Positions 1-8,630 of a DNA stretch of 64,000 nucleotides are shown piece after piece. Origin of the DNA: Leuconostoc mesenteroides subsp. mesenteroides ATCC 8293 (GTDB lineage Bacteria; Bacillota; Bacilli; Lactobacillales; Lactobacillaceae); NCBI RefSeq assembly GCF_000014445.1, contig NC_008531.1:1613501-1677500 (forward strand), written 5' to 3'. Every line of letters begins with the position of its first letter. Positions within the stretch are counted from its first letter, which is position 1. The notes beneath the pieces were generated by a model. It saw only the letters and a list, made by a program, of their open reading frames with translations, was not told the DNA's origin and did not search any database. Made by a program: the position numbers and the translations under genes.

Positions 1-45
1 TTTCCCCATACCGAACCATGAAATCTTTCGTGCTAATGATTGTAT

Positions 46-888
46 TCATTTATCTAATGCCTTTTGAATTTTTTTGAGTTGCGTTAATTGCCAAGTCCAA
101 ATTTTCGTGCTGTCAGGCGTAAATTGACTAAACGTGACGACAGGGATGTCATCTTTTTTTGCCATAGTCACAAGTTTTTGTTTATTTTCAGTTGTGTCCT
201 GTGACGTTGTAAAAATAAACTGAATTTTTTTATCAGCTAATTTACTCTCAAGATCTGACATTTGCTTATCCGTTAATTTAGATACATCATCTGTTTCAGC
301 AGCGTATCCCAATTGTGTCATAAGCAAATGCTGTGAGTTGTTCGTAGCGACATACCGAATATCTTTTATTTTTTTTAGGATTGTGTAAAGCGTCGTCAAG
401 TCGCTTGTTTTTTCCACAAATTGCTTATTGTTTTCGACATAAATATCACGATTTCTTGGATCCATGTCACTCAAATAATTCACAATTTGTTGTGCCATTA
501 CTACTGTTGTATTTGGGCTTAAATAATACTTCTGTGTTGACGAGTCTGTATGAATATAGTCACTCGCAATTACTAACTTAGGGCTACTATGTAACTTTTG
601 AGCTTCTGTTAACAGCGCACTCGTGTGATCATCTGTCAAAAGTAGTTCAGACTTTTTAAATTTTGTTTTCTGTTGTGCTGTTTTGAGATTGCCCGACATG
701 AGGCTGACACGCCCTTTTTTGCCGGCAATAGCTTTTGCAATTTGTTGATAGGCTGGATTATCTGTCGTAATTTTCACAGCAGTATCCTGTGCTTCAGTTG
801 TGTCGCCAACCATTTTAGCACACACTAAAAGAATCCCAATAGGGATTAACATAATCGTTAAAATTGCATAAACGGATTGTTTATTCAT
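46..888 (-). CDS. Zinc/manganese ABC transporter substrate-binding-like protein (divergent)
   Basis: This 280-aa protein has an N-terminal hydrophobic signal/anchor (about residues 7-25) and the outline of a ZnuA/AdcA-type metal-binding lipoprotein family member. The best landmarks are a segment YYLSPNTTVVMAQQI followed by a DP-N-Y-N-F helix, and a C-terminal domain ending in a Trp-rich strand. In typical members the metal is held by three His and an acidic residue; here the HxWLDP-type and SHDAFGY-type His motifs are replaced (for example YLSP and ATNNSQH). It may therefore bind metal weakly or have another role. No permease or ATPase gene is adjacent. It lies just downstream of veg, beyond the veg terminator. 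Family assignment is fairly secure, metal transport is inferred. Confidence 0.7.
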   Translation of the reverse strand: MNKQSVYAILTIMLIPIGILLVCAKMVGDTTEAQDTAVKITTDNPAYQQIAKAIAGKKGRVSLMSGNLKTAQQKTKFKKSELLLTDDHTSALLTEAQKLHSSPKLVIASDYIHTDSSTQKYYLSPNTTVVMAQQIVNYLSDMDPRNRDIYVENNKQFVEKTSDLTTLYTILKKIKDIRYVATNNSQHLLMTQLGYAAETDDVSKLTDKQMSDLESKLADKKIQFIFTTSQDTTENKQKLVTMAKKDDIPVVTFSQFTPDSTKIWTWQLTQLKKIQKALDK

Positions 889-923
889 GTCATTCGTTTC
901 TAAAGTGGTATCTGTAATCGCTA

Positions 924-945
924 TAAAAAAAGCCCTTAAGCGGGC
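924..945 (-). terminator. Rho-independent terminator of veg
   Basis: A GCCC/GGGC stem (932-945) overlaps the veg stop codon and is followed on the minus strand by seven U residues. Confidence 0.75.
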
Positions 946-1181
946 AACTCATCAGCGAATGTAATGTCAATATTCTTTGTTAAAATATCTGTATAACTAT
1001 ATGAAGCATGTTCAAAATTAGCATCCTCATCTAATTCGACAACGAACAATGAAGGAAACGTTGAACGAAGAATTCCTGAGCGCTCCGTGATCTTCTTTCG
1101 TCCAGCTTGGGCAATAATCGTCACTTCTTGACCCACATGAGCGTCAATCTTTGTTTTAATATCTTGCAAACTACTTGGCAT
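936..1181 (-). CDS. veg: Veg family protein
   Basis: An 81-aa protein of the Veg (DUF1021) family. The core reads VGQEVTIIAQAGRKK followed by a conserved GIL-ST-PSLFVVELD strand pair, as expected for this small beta-barrel-like protein. In Bacillus, Veg stimulates biofilm matrix gene expression; in many Firmicutes it lies directly downstream of rsmA (ksgA), as here. Length is normal for the family. It is separated from rsmA by about 100 bp, so it may have its own promoter. Confidence 0.9.
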   Translation of the reverse strand: MPSSLQDIKTKIDAHVGQEVTIIAQAGRKKITERSGILRSTFPSLFVVELDEDANFEHASYSYTDILTKNIDITFADELPA

Positions 1182-1285
1182 TTTTATACCACCTTTCGTG
1201 TAAAAGCTAGTTCAATTATACCATAAATAAGGAATGTTTGCAATTTTCTGCGAATATTAAAACATATTGTCGAATAATTATTCGT

Positions 1286-2173
1286 TTATTGTGTTAAATT
1301 TTGATCACGTAATGCCAAATATAATTGCGTAAATTGTTCCAAATTCAGTCGTTCAGCACGGATTGCTGGATCAATTTGTGCTGATTTCAAAGCAACTGTT
1401 AATTGTTCTTTTGTTCCTGCATCTTTACCATATGTTTGTAACATATTATTCCATAAACTTTTGCGGCGGTGTGAAAAACTTCCTTTGATCACACCAAAAA
1501 GTTTACCAACATTTTCAACAACAGTTGTTGGTTTTAGTGGGGTTAATTTAACCACTGCACTATCAACATTAGGTGATGGGTTAAAGGAACTCGCTGGTAC
1601 TTTGATTGCTAATGTTGCTTGTGCAAAGTATTGGATGGTTAACGTTAGTACGCCATAACTTTTCGTTCCGACTGCCGCATTTAATCGGTCAGCTACCTCG
1701 CGTTGCATCATAACTACGATATTATCCCAATTGATATTAGACCGAAGAAGCTGAATGAGAATAGGTGTGGTAATATAATATGGTAAATTGGCGACAATTT
1801 TTACATGAGCATTGTCACCGAACTCTTCGCTAATGACTTTTGCCAAATCAACCTTTAACACATCATTTTCGATTACCTTAACATTATCATAAGGCTTTAA
1901 AGTGTCAGCTAAAACTTCAACCATTTGCGAATCAATTTCAAAAGCTAACACCTTTTTAGCTGAGCGAGCTAACTGCTCAGTTAAAGCACCAATTCCTGGA
2001 CCAATTTCAATAACATAATCCTCTGCAGTAATTTCGGCTGCTTCGACAATATTATGTAGTACATTTAAATCTGTCAAAAAGTTTTGACCAAATTTTTTCT
2101 TAGCTCGTAAGCCATATTCATTTAAAATAGCCTGTGTTCTCGTTGGATTGGCTATGTCAATTGTCTGTGCCAT
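1286..2173 (-). CDS. rsmA: 16S rRNA (adenine1518/1519-N6)-dimethyltransferase
   Basis: RsmA/KsgA dimethylates two adjacent adenines in the 3' hairpin of 16S rRNA with SAM as donor during late 30S assembly. Visible motifs are the N-terminal KKKFGQNFL signature, the SAM-binding loop EIGPGIGALT and the catalytic NLPYYI motif. The start at 2173 (MAQTID) is chosen over an upstream in-frame start because it has an AAAGGA ribosome site and begins 1 bp after the rnmV stop. It forms a tightly packed unit with tatD and rnmV, a classic Firmicute cluster linking rRNA maturation functions. Confidence 0.95.
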   Translation of the reverse strand: MAQTIDIANPTRTQAILNEYGLRAKKKFGQNFLTDLNVLHNIVEAAEITAEDYVIEIGPGIGALTEQLARSAKKVLAFEIDSQMVEVLADTLKPYDNVKVIENDVLKVDLAKVISEEFGDNAHVKIVANLPYYITTPILIQLLRSNINWDNIVVMMQREVADRLNAAVGTKSYGVLTLTIQYFAQATLAIKVPASSFNPSPNVDSAVVKLTPLKPTTVVENVGKLFGVIKGSFSHRRKSLWNNMLQTYGKDAGTKEQLTVALKSAQIDPAIRAERLNLEQFTQLYLALRDQNLTQ

Positions 2174-2174
2174 T

Positions 2175-2744
2175 TTAATATTTTCCTTTAAGTACATCTT
2201 CCACTTGCGCACGTCGAATACCAAATGCTTGCAATCGTTTCAACAATTGTTTTCCGTTTGCATAACCAATATGCAACTGTTCACCAACAAATGCCCGCTT
2301 AACACGCGCTTCTGGCCCACTTAGTAGTCCTAAATCTAGAAGAAATGAACGATCAATATCTGAAGTTATTCCAATTGCGTGCACTGGTGTAATAACATTG
2401 GCCAATGCATTTCGCAATGTATCTGGCGTTGCGTGTTCAACCCCCAATGATTTATGCGGATTATCTTTTGTTGCACGTGCTTCTGCCTGCGTCAAGTAGG
2501 CTTGTTTAGCTGTGGGTACTGCTTCTGTAACCATATGACGAATACGCTGACCATTAAAGTCTGGGTCAGTTAAAATAATTATTCCTCGCGTTTTAGCTGC
2601 TAATTTAGCTCGCTCAATCGCATCTTCATTAACCGCACTACCACCAGTTTCAATAGTATCCGCAATAACTGCACGCGCAAGATTTTGCGTATCTGATCGT
2701 CCTTCAACAACAATCATTTCGTTAATTTTAGGCAACTCATTCAT
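2175..2744 (-). CDS. rnmV: Ribonuclease M5 (5S rRNA maturation)
   Basis: A 189-aa TOPRIM-domain endonuclease that trims 5S rRNA precursor bound to L18. The TOPRIM glutamate lies in IVVEGRSD near the N-terminus and the acidic pair in ILTDPDFNG about 60 residues later; GVEHA and the C-terminal domain are typical of RnmV. Its start overlaps the tatD stop by 8 bp and its stop is 1 bp from rsmA, so the three genes are translationally linked. Confidence 0.95.
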   Translation of the reverse strand: MNELPKINEMIVVEGRSDTQNLARAVIADTIETGGSAVNEDAIERAKLAAKTRGIIILTDPDFNGQRIRHMVTEAVPTAKQAYLTQAEARATKDNPHKSLGVEHATPDTLRNALANVITPVHAIGITSDIDRSFLLDLGLLSGPEARVKRAFVGEQLHIGYANGKQLLKRLQAFGIRRAQVEDVLKGKY

Positions 2745-3534
2745 GATTTAAAAATAAACGATGTGCATTGCCGCGTGTCACATCTGATAAGTCTTTAGCT
2801 GACATCTCTAATGTTTCAGCCAGGCTATCGATGACAAACTTAACTAACGCCGGCTCATTCGTTTTACCACGATAAGGTGTAGGTGCCAAATAAGGAGCGT
2901 CCGTCTCAACCAAGAGACGATCTAGAGGAATTGTTTTTGCTGCCTCACGAACTTCTTCGGCTTTTTTAAAACTTACAACACCACTAAAAGAAATGTGCAT
3001 TCCTAAATTAATAAATGCCTTAGCCTGCTCTGGTGTGCCAGAAAAACTGTGCATCACACCCTTTTTCACACCTGAATCTTTTAGTATTTTATAAACATCT
3101 TCAAAAGCATCACGATTATGAATAATGACGGGTAAATCAAATTTTTTAGCTAACTCAAGATGCTTTTTAAATGCTGCAATTTGGACATCGTGAGCTGTTG
3201 TTTCCCAATAATAATCCAACCCCGTCTCACCGACCCCAACAACCTTTGGCTGTTGTAGTTGCTGTTCCAATGTGATAAACGCCTGATCATCAAAATCCTT
3301 TGTATCCTCAGGTTGAAAACCAAGAACTGCATAAATATTATCATGGTTATTTGAAATTTCTAATGCACGTTCATTACTTTGTGCATTGTATCCCACCACA
3401 TTCATTTCCATTACACGAAACTCATTAGCTCGTCCAATATACGCTGGCACGTCATGAAATAATTGGTCATCGTTCAAATGCGTATGGGTATCATAACTAT
3501 CTGTTGGTGTTTTCGTTGGATCATATATCGCCAT
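2737..3534 (-). CDS. TatD family metal-dependent deoxyribonuclease
   Basis: 265-aa TIM-barrel amidohydrolase-fold protein of the TatD/YcfH family. Metal ligands are visible: DTHTHLND near the N-terminus, GVGETGLDYY in the middle, PVIIHNRDA and HSFSG, and the late aspartate in LLVETDAPYLAP. Family members are 3'-5' exonucleases linked to DNA repair and DNA turnover. It is the first gene of the tatD-rnmV-rsmA unit; a GGAG site precedes the ATG. Confidence 0.93.
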   Translation of the reverse strand: MAIYDPTKTPTDSYDTHTHLNDDQLFHDVPAYIGRANEFRVMEMNVVGYNAQSNERALEISNNHDNIYAVLGFQPEDTKDFDDQAFITLEQQLQQPKVVGVGETGLDYYWETTAHDVQIAAFKKHLELAKKFDLPVIIHNRDAFEDVYKILKDSGVKKGVMHSFSGTPEQAKAFINLGMHISFSGVVSFKKAEEVREAAKTIPLDRLLVETDAPYLAPTPYRGKTNEPALVKFVIDSLAETLEMSAKDLSDVTRGNAHRLFLNHE

Positions 3535-3617
3535 TTTAGTCTCCAGTAATAAATTATTCTTTGTTTAGTATATCATGATAAGTACATTACTAATAATACA
3601 CACGTTTAAAATGAAAA

Positions 3618-3640
3618 AACCGCTACTTAAGCGGTTTTTT
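3618..3640 (-). terminator. Terminator of nusB
   Basis: AACCGCTTAAGTAGCGGTT hairpin plus U-run on the minus strand. The stem covers the nusB stop codon (3627-3629); the flanking A and T tracts could make it bidirectional. Confidence 0.8.
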
Positions 3641-4040
3641 CATCACGTGCAAAATGTTTTAAAACACCGTTAACAAACTTACGATCATCTTCATCAGCAA
3701 AAGTTTTTGCTAATTCAATAGCTTCATCGATGGCAACTTTGTATGGGGTTGCTTCGACAGCAGTTAATTCGTAAATTGCTAACCGTAAAATAACTAAATC
3801 AGCTTTGTTGATGCGGTTAATCGCCCAACCTTCAGCTAAATGTGATGAAATTTTTTCATCCAAATCTGCCTTGGAACCTAAAACACCATTAACTAATCGT
3901 GGCAAATAGTCATCAAATTGTTTGCCATTAAGCACAATTTCGTATAAATCATCAATTTTATTACTTTGTGGATCTTTTTCTAATGCAAAAAGAACTTGAA
4001 ATGCAGCTTGTCGTGACTCATGTCGCGTTAAGTTTGCCAT
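3627..4040 (-). CDS. nusB: Transcription antitermination protein NusB
   Basis: A 137-aa all-helical RNA-binding protein that, with S10 (NusE), binds boxA of rRNA operons and supports antitermination. Typical segments are SRQAAFQVLFALE at the N-terminus and the central INRINKADLVILRLAIYE, followed by VAIDEAIELAKTFADED and FVNGVLKHF. The start codon overlaps the stop of the Asp23-family gene (TAATG), indicating coupling. Confidence 0.95.
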   Translation of the reverse strand: MANLTRHESRQAAFQVLFALEKDPQSNKIDDLYEIVLNGKQFDDYLPRLVNGVLGSKADLDEKISSHLAEGWAINRINKADLVILRLAIYELTAVEATPYKVAIDEAIELAKTFADEDDRKFVNGVLKHFARDEKTA

Positions 4041-4492
4041 TAATTAGCTACCTCATTCTCACCAAATAAATTATCAGGATCAATCGTATGATCCGGTTTT
4101 TCCGGTATAATTCCGCTAACGTGCACATTAACACGCGCTACCTCTAAATCTGTCATTGACGAAACTTGAGACTTAATTGCATTTTGAATGTTTAAAGCTA
4201 TTTTTGGTACTGGAACACCATATTGCAAGAAAACATACGCTTCAATCACTAAGCCATCAATTGTTTGCTGTAATTCAACGCCCTTTCCGCGGGCAGTTGA
4301 TCCAAACACACTGGCAAATCGGTCTGATAATTTACCTCTCATTGAGTAAACACCAGACACCTCTTGTGCCGCGATTTGTGCAATGACTTCAATCACTTCT
4401 GGCGTTACCTGCGTGGTTCCAGGTACTTCACTCTCAGTGATTAATAACAAATTCTTAGTAGTTGCTTTATTGTATTTAATTTCTTTGGCCAT
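4040..4492 (-). CDS. Asp23/Gls24 family envelope stress response protein
   Basis: A 150-aa Asp23/YqhY-type protein. The conserved IAQIAAQEVSGVYSM helix and the strand GLVIEAYVFLQYGVPVPKIA are the family core. YqhY homologues sit between efp and nusB in many Firmicutes and influence fatty-acid synthesis/envelope homeostasis. The start at 4492 (MAKEIK) is preferred over an upstream in-frame start because of a strong GAGGAG site. The efp terminator lies just upstream, so the gene probably has its own promoter there. Confidence 0.9.
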   Translation of the reverse strand: MAKEIKYNKATTKNLLLITESEVPGTTQVTPEVIEVIAQIAAQEVSGVYSMRGKLSDRFASVFGSTARGKGVELQQTIDGLVIEAYVFLQYGVPVPKIALNIQNAIKSQVSSMTDLEVARVNVHVSGIIPEKPDHTIDPDNLFGENEVAN

Positions 4493-4521
4493 ATTTGCTC
4501 CTCGAAAATAGTTTCTAAAAT

Positions 4522-4546
4522 AAAAAGTTCCGCGGGGGAACTTTTT
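4522..4546 (-). terminator. Terminator downstream of efp
   Basis: AAAAAGTTCC / GGAACTTTTT inverted repeat with a 5-nt loop, symmetrical and so possibly bidirectional. It lies between efp and the asp23-nusB pair. Confidence 0.8.
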
Positions 4547-4614
4547 ATGATAAACACGTTCACTACCGCTCAAATGTTACTTGTAACTAGGCAACAATCG
4601 TGCATTTACCTTAA

Positions 4615-5175
4615 TTAGGCGCGACCTTTGTACGAACCATCTTCAGTGTTAATAATAATGGTTTCACCCTCATTAACAAAGTCAGGTACAGTAATAGTAG
4701 CACCAGTTTCAACCGTTGCTGGCTTTCCTGAACCAGTTGCTGTTGCGCCTTTGATACCTGGTTGCGTTTCTGTTACCTTCATTTGAACAGTTGATGGTAG
4801 TTCTGCACCAAGCACTTCATTACCAAACATGGTAATTTTAACTTCCATACCTTCAAGCAAAAACTTCAAAGCATTTTTTAAATATTCATCAGGAATGTTG
4901 ATTTGATCATAACTTTCAACATCCATAAATACACGGCCATCATTTTCAGCATATAGGTAAGACATTGGTCGTGTTGTGATATCAGCTTGTTCAAACTTAT
5001 CTCCAGGACGGAAAGTAACTTCATTAACCGCACCAGTTCGTAAATTCTTCAATTTTGAACGAACAAACGCACCACCTTTACCAGGCTTAACGTGTTGGAA
5101 ATCCAAAACACGCCAAATTGAGTTTGAGTATTCAATAGTCAAACCTGTCTTTAAGTCATTCATGCCGATTGCCAT
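4615..5175 (-). CDS. efp: Elongation factor P
   Basis: A 186-aa EF-P of normal length with three beta-barrel domains. It binds between the P and E sites of the ribosome and rescues stalling at consecutive prolines. The N-terminal KOW domain shows the tip loop [13 protein letters not shown], whose central lysine is the residue modified in many bacteria. The C-terminal OB domain has the conserved [17 protein letters not shown]. An AGAGGAT site precedes the ATG at 5175. It is an efp-asp23-nusB arrangement common in Firmicutes. Confidence 0.96.
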   Translation of the reverse strand: MAIGMNDLKTGLTIEYSNSIWRVLDFQHVKPGKGGAFVRSKLKNLRTGAVNEVTFRPGDKFEQADITTRPMSYLYAENDGRVFMDVESYDQINIPDEYLKNALKFLLEGMEVKITMFGNEVLGAELPSTVQMKVTETQPGIKGATATGSGKPATVETGATITVPDFVNEGETIIINTEDGSYKGRA

Positions 5176-5260
5176 GATTAGTATCCTCTTTATCCGATAA
5201 TATAGTTTATTATAACAGAAATCCGTAATTTATGCAGACTTCAAACAAGTTAATATTCTA

Positions 5261-5737
5261 TCACAAATCCTGATTAGGTTCAATATTTTTTTTGTTTAAC
5301 TCCGGTTGGACAATTAAGTTTTGGAAGCGTTTCAGTGTTTTAAGAAAGGATTTGCCTTCTTCTACACCAAAAATATCCAACCATTTATGAAAACGCTGTT
5401 GCACTTTCATCGTCATCTGTTTTTCAACAGCCTTCCCTTCTGACGTCAAAACTAGTAGCACACGGCGATGGTCTTTTTCATCAGGCATATGTTTTAAGTA
5501 GCCACAATCAAATAATGGTTTTAATTGGCGAGCAACAGCTCCTTTGGTTACACCACGATCTTTAGCTATTTTGGTCATCGTTAGTGGCTCATCACTATCC
5601 GCAACAGCGGCCATAATAAGCCACTGCTCAAAAGAAGCACCATATTCGCTCGTTGGTTGCGAAATTAGTTTTTCAAGATTCTTTAATGCCGACATATATA
5701 CATTAATAGATTCATTCAATAATTCTGAGTTTTGCAT
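5261..5737 (-). CDS. MarR family transcriptional regulator
   Basis: A 158-aa winged-helix repressor-type protein. The helix-turn-helix reads LTMTKIAKDRGVTKGAVARQ and the wing carries the family DEKDHRRVLLVLTSEGK motif. It starts 3 bp after the stop of the LOG-family gene, with its GAAGG ribosome site inside that gene's end, so the two are co-transcribed; it may autoregulate the pair. Ligand and targets unknown. Confidence 0.9.
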   Translation of the reverse strand: MQNSELLNESINVYMSALKNLEKLISQPTSEYGASFEQWLIMAAVADSDEPLTMTKIAKDRGVTKGAVARQLKPLFDCGYLKHMPDEKDHRRVLLVLTSEGKAVEKQMTMKVQQRFHKWLDIFGVEEGKSFLKTLKRFQNLIVQPELNKKNIEPNQDL

Positions 5738-5740
5738 ACA

Positions 5741-6292
5741 TCAACCTTCAAAATTTTCTAAATACTCGAACATTGCATCAATTGAATCAAACATTTGAAT
5801 ACATCTCATATCATGCTCACTTACAAAACCATCTTCGTAAACTTCATTTAACCATGCCCAAAATTTATCATAGAAACCGTTAACGTTAAAAAGTGCCAAC
5901 GGTTTATCGTGTAAATGAATTTTTGACCAACTGATAACTTGTGCTATCTCCTCTAAGGTTCCAAAACCACCTGGTAGCACAATAAAAACATCAGAATTAT
6001 CCATTAATAGTTGCTTACGATCTGTCATCGTGTTCACTTCTATTAACTGCGTAATTTCTGAAGCCTCAAATGCCTCCTCAGCAAGATTACGAGGTGAAAT
6101 CCCTAGAACTGAACCACCGGCTTCCATGGCACTTCGGGCGGTGGCACCCATTAAGCCATCCTTCCCTGCGCCAAAAACCAACTTGATTTTTTTCAGAGCA
6201 ATTCTTTTACCAAGTTCTTCTGCTGCCTCTATGTACTGTGGGTCATTACCTGATTGTGATCCCATAAAAACGCCAATAGATGATATTTTCAT
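5741..6292 (-). CDS. LOG family protein (TIGR00730)
   Basis: A 183-aa Rossmann-like protein of the LONELY GUY family, often misannotated as lysine decarboxylase. It has the signature GAGKDGLMGATARSA and the catalytic PGGFGTLEE motif (about residue 107). Family members hydrolyse nucleotide 5'-monophosphates to free base and ribose 5-phosphate (cytokinin-type ribosyl phosphohydrolase). Co-transcribed with marR. The physiological substrate here is unknown. Confidence 0.9.
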   Translation of the reverse strand: MKISSIGVFMGSQSGNDPQYIEAAEELGKRIALKKIKLVFGAGKDGLMGATARSAMEAGGSVLGISPRNLAEEAFEASEITQLIEVNTMTDRKQLLMDNSDVFIVLPGGFGTLEEIAQVISWSKIHLHDKPLALFNVNGFYDKFWAWLNEVYEDGFVSEHDMRCIQMFDSIDAMFEYLENFEG

Positions 6293-6430
6293 ATGTTTAT
6301 CCCTAATAATAATTTATCAATTATTGGTTTATTAATCAAGCAAGTGGTTGAAATCTTAGTTTATGTGGTAAACTAGAAAATAAGGTTTTGTTCGTGACAA
6401 ATTACTATACTATATTTAATGGAGGCATTT

Positions 6431-6643
6431 ATGATTTATAAAATTTACTACCAAGAACACCCTGAACGCAATCCAAAGCGTGAAACAACAATTTCAATGT
6501 ACATTGAGGCCGAAAGTTTGCCACAAGCACGTGAAATTATTGAAGAAAACACAGAATACAATGTGGAGTTTATCGAAGAATTATCTGATAAGGCTGTAAC
6601 TTATGAAAAGGCCAATCCTAACTTCGAAGTTACAACATTCTAA
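6431..6643 (+). CDS. rpoY: RNA polymerase epsilon subunit
   Basis: A 70-aa protein of the RpoY/YkzG family (DUF1447), the Firmicute-specific small subunit bound to the RNA polymerase core. Characteristic features are the N-terminal IYKIYYQ strand, RETT-S-YIEA, and the C-terminal NFEVTTF. The ATG at 6431, 5 bp after a GGAGG site, is preferred over an earlier in-frame ATG that overlaps that site. Its stop overlaps the rnjA start (TAATG); this rpoY-rnjA pairing is conserved in Bacilli. Confidence 0.94.
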   Translation: MIYKIYYQEHPERNPKRETTISMYIEAESLPQAREIIEENTEYNVEFIEELSDKAVTYEKANPNFEVTTF

Positions 6644-8325
6644 TGACATATTCTGTAGATATCAAACCTAACGAAGTCGCAGTTTATGCGCTAGGCGGTT
6701 TAGGCGAGATTGGTAAGAACACGTACGGTATCGAGTACCAAAATGAAATTATCGTCGTCGACGCGGGCATTAAGTTCCCAGAAGACGAATTGCTCGGTAT
6801 TGATTACGTTATTCCTGACTATACTTATTTAGTTGATAATATCGATCGCGTTAAAGCACTGGTTATCACCCACGGACACGAAGACCATATCGGTGCAATC
6901 GCCTACTTTTTGCAAGCTGTTAATGTTCCAGTTTACGCTGGCCCATTAGCAATGGCATTAATTAAGAACAAACTCGAAGAAAAACAGATGCTTAATCGCG
7001 TCGAACTTCATGAAATTACTGATGGCTCAGTACTGGAATTTGATCAGTTAAGTGTCGAGTTTTTCCGTACCACTCACTCTATACCTGACGTATTTGGTGT
7101 AGCTGTACACACACCAGTTGGGACTATTGTAGAAACTGGTGATTTTAAGTTTGATCTGACACCAACTACTAAGCAGCCACCTAACCTTTGGTCAATGGCA
7201 CGTATTGGCGAAAATGGTGTATTACTCATGATGAGTGATTCAACCAATGCTGAACGCCCTGAATGGACGAAGTCAGAAGCATGGGTAGCAAAATCTGTTA
7301 ACCATATATTTGATAAAATTCAACATGGACGTATTATATTTGCAACGTTTGCTTCTAATATGAACCGTGTTCGCATGGCTACAGATGCAGCTATTGCACA
7401 TGGGCGTAAAATTGCGGTATTTGGCCGTTCAATGGAATCAGCTGTTACTAATGGTCGTGCCTTGGGATATCTAAATATCCCTGATGATATGCTGGTCGAA
7501 CAATCAGAAATCAAACATATTCCTGACGATGAATTACTTATTCTATCAACTGGTTCTCAAGGTGAACCGATGGCTGCCCTGGCACGAATTGCTGAAGGAA
7601 CACATAAGCAAATTCGTTTGAAGCCAAAAGACAATGTTATTTTCTCCTCTTCACCAATTCCAGGTAATACAGCATCTGTAAACGCTGTTATTAATAAATT
7701 ACAAGAAGGTGGCGCTAATGTCATCTACGGTAAAGTTAATAACATCCACACTTCTGGTCACGGTGGTCAAGAAGAAGAAAAGTTAATGATTGCTTTGTTG
7801 AAGCCTAAATTTTTCATGCCTGTTCACGGTGAATATCGTATGTTAAAAGTCCACGCTTCATTAGCACATGAGCTAGAAGTACCAGAAGACCATACTTTCA
7901 TTTTAGAAAATGGTGATGTCTTGGCTCTGGATGGTGAAAATGCACGCGTTGCTGGACATTTCCCTGGCGATGACACATACATTGACGGATCAGGAATCGG
8001 TGATATCGGTTCAGTTGTGTTACATGATCGTCAAAAGCTGTCACAAGATGGCTTAGTTGTTGTTACTGCAACAATCGATTTGAAAAAGAAAGAGATTTTA
8101 TCTGGACCAGATATTTTATCACGTGGTTTTGTCTATATGCGTGAATCTGGCGATTTGATTAATGAAGGTCGACGTGTCATTTTCAGCACAATGCGCCGCG
8201 TTATGAATAGTTCAAACAATAGCGAGTCAGATATTCGTCAAGCTGTTATTGATGACTTGTCTCGTTTCCTATTCAAAGAAACAGCTCGCAAACCAATGAT
8301 TATGCCAATGCTAATTTTGGTTTAA
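6643..8325 (+). CDS. rnjA: Ribonuclease J
   Basis: A 560-aa RNase J, a 5'-3' exo- and endoribonuclease of mRNA decay and rRNA maturation. The metallo-beta-lactamase metal motif THGHEDHIG is at about residues 74-82, ETGDFKFD lies near residue 165, and the beta-CASP domain carries FATFASNMNRV and GSQGEP; the HTSGHGGQEE motif follows. Length and the C-terminal RKPMIMPMLILV are normal, so the protein is intact although its last 18 codons are duplicated as the phage attachment core. After integration its original terminator lies 44 kb away and a phage hairpin takes its place. Confidence 0.97.
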   Translation: MTYSVDIKPNEVAVYALGGLGEIGKNTYGIEYQNEIIVVDAGIKFPEDELLGIDYVIPDYTYLVDNIDRVKALVITHGHEDHIGAIAYFLQAVNVPVYAGPLAMALIKNKLEEKQMLNRVELHEITDGSVLEFDQLSVEFFRTTHSIPDVFGVAVHTPVGTIVETGDFKFDLTPTTKQPPNLWSMARIGENGVLLMMSDSTNAERPEWTKSEAWVAKSVNHIFDKIQHGRIIFATFASNMNRVRMATDAAIAHGRKIAVFGRSMESAVTNGRALGYLNIPDDMLVEQSEIKHIPDDELLILSTGSQGEPMAALARIAEGTHKQIRLKPKDNVIFSSSPIPGNTASVNAVINKLQEGGANVIYGKVNNIHTSGHGGQEEEKLMIALLKPKFFMPVHGEYRMLKVHASLAHELEVPEDHTFILENGDVLALDGENARVAGHFPGDDTYIDGSGIGDIGSVVLHDRQKLSQDGLVVVTATIDLKKKEILSGPDILSRGFVYMRESGDLINEGRRVIFSTMRRVMNSSNNSESDIRQAVIDDLSRFLFKETARKPMIMPMLILV

Positions 8326-8331
8326 ATAAAA
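8270..8331. repeat. attL core (62-bp direct repeat)
   Basis: Identical over 62 bp to 52549-52610; identity stops sharply at 8269 (c versus t) and at 8332 (c versus a). The repeat covers the last codons and stop of rnjA, so the gene is kept whole. Confidence 0.95.
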
Positions 8332-8375
8332 CCGCTATGTATCAACATTTACAAGAAGTTGATTAGCGGTTTTTG
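8329..8375 (+). terminator. Phage-supplied terminator for rnjA
   Basis: AAACCGCT (8329-8336) pairs with AGCGGTTT (8366-8373) across a 29-nt loop, followed by a T-rich run. It starts inside the attL core, 3 bp after the rnjA stop, and its 3' arm is phage DNA. Confidence 0.75.
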
Positions 8376-8426
8376 TTTTACTTATTTTCTAAAAATTCAC
8401 TATTATTCATTATTTTTCACTTAAAA

Positions 8427-8455
8427 TTTACTACATTTGCTACAAATTTACTACA
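8427..8455. repeat. Integrase arm-type sites at attL
   Basis: TTTACTACA at 8427-8435 and 8447-8455 with a variant TTTGCTACA at 8436-8444. The same nonamer occurs twice beside attR (52489-52508). Arm-type repeats flanking the core are expected for lambda/Tn916-type integrases. Confidence 0.75.
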
Positions 8456-8460
8456 AATAA

Positions 8461-8494
8461 AAAACCGACTAGATTAATTTCTAGCCGGTTTTTT
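8461..8494. terminator. Bidirectional terminator near attL
   Basis: AAAACCG-CTAG / CTAG-CGGTTTT stem with one internal mismatch and an 8-nt loop, flanked by A and T runs. Confidence 0.7.
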
Positions 8495-8517
8495 AACGAG
8501 TTTCATCTATATAGAAA

Positions 8518-8599
8518 CCTAGCAGGATGCGCAATAAATTGATAATCACCTTGGGAGGATATTATCATGGAGTTTGACTGCCAGCTAGGCGTAAAATAA
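8518..8599 (+). other. Structured element with 10-codon ORF
   Basis: An outer stem CCTAGC-A-GG (8518-8526) pairs with CC-A-GCTAGG (8581-8589); an inner stem GATAAT/ATTATC (8541-8566) holds a strong GGGAGG ribosome site in its loop. An ATG follows immediately at 8567 and opens MEFDCQLGVK (stop at 8599). Neither homology nor a clear promoter is visible. It could be a translated mini-ORF, a regulatory RNA element or a DNA structure of the att region. Confidence 0.4.
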
Positions 8600-8630
8600 T
8601 TCTACTATATTGACATGCATTTTTGCAAGT

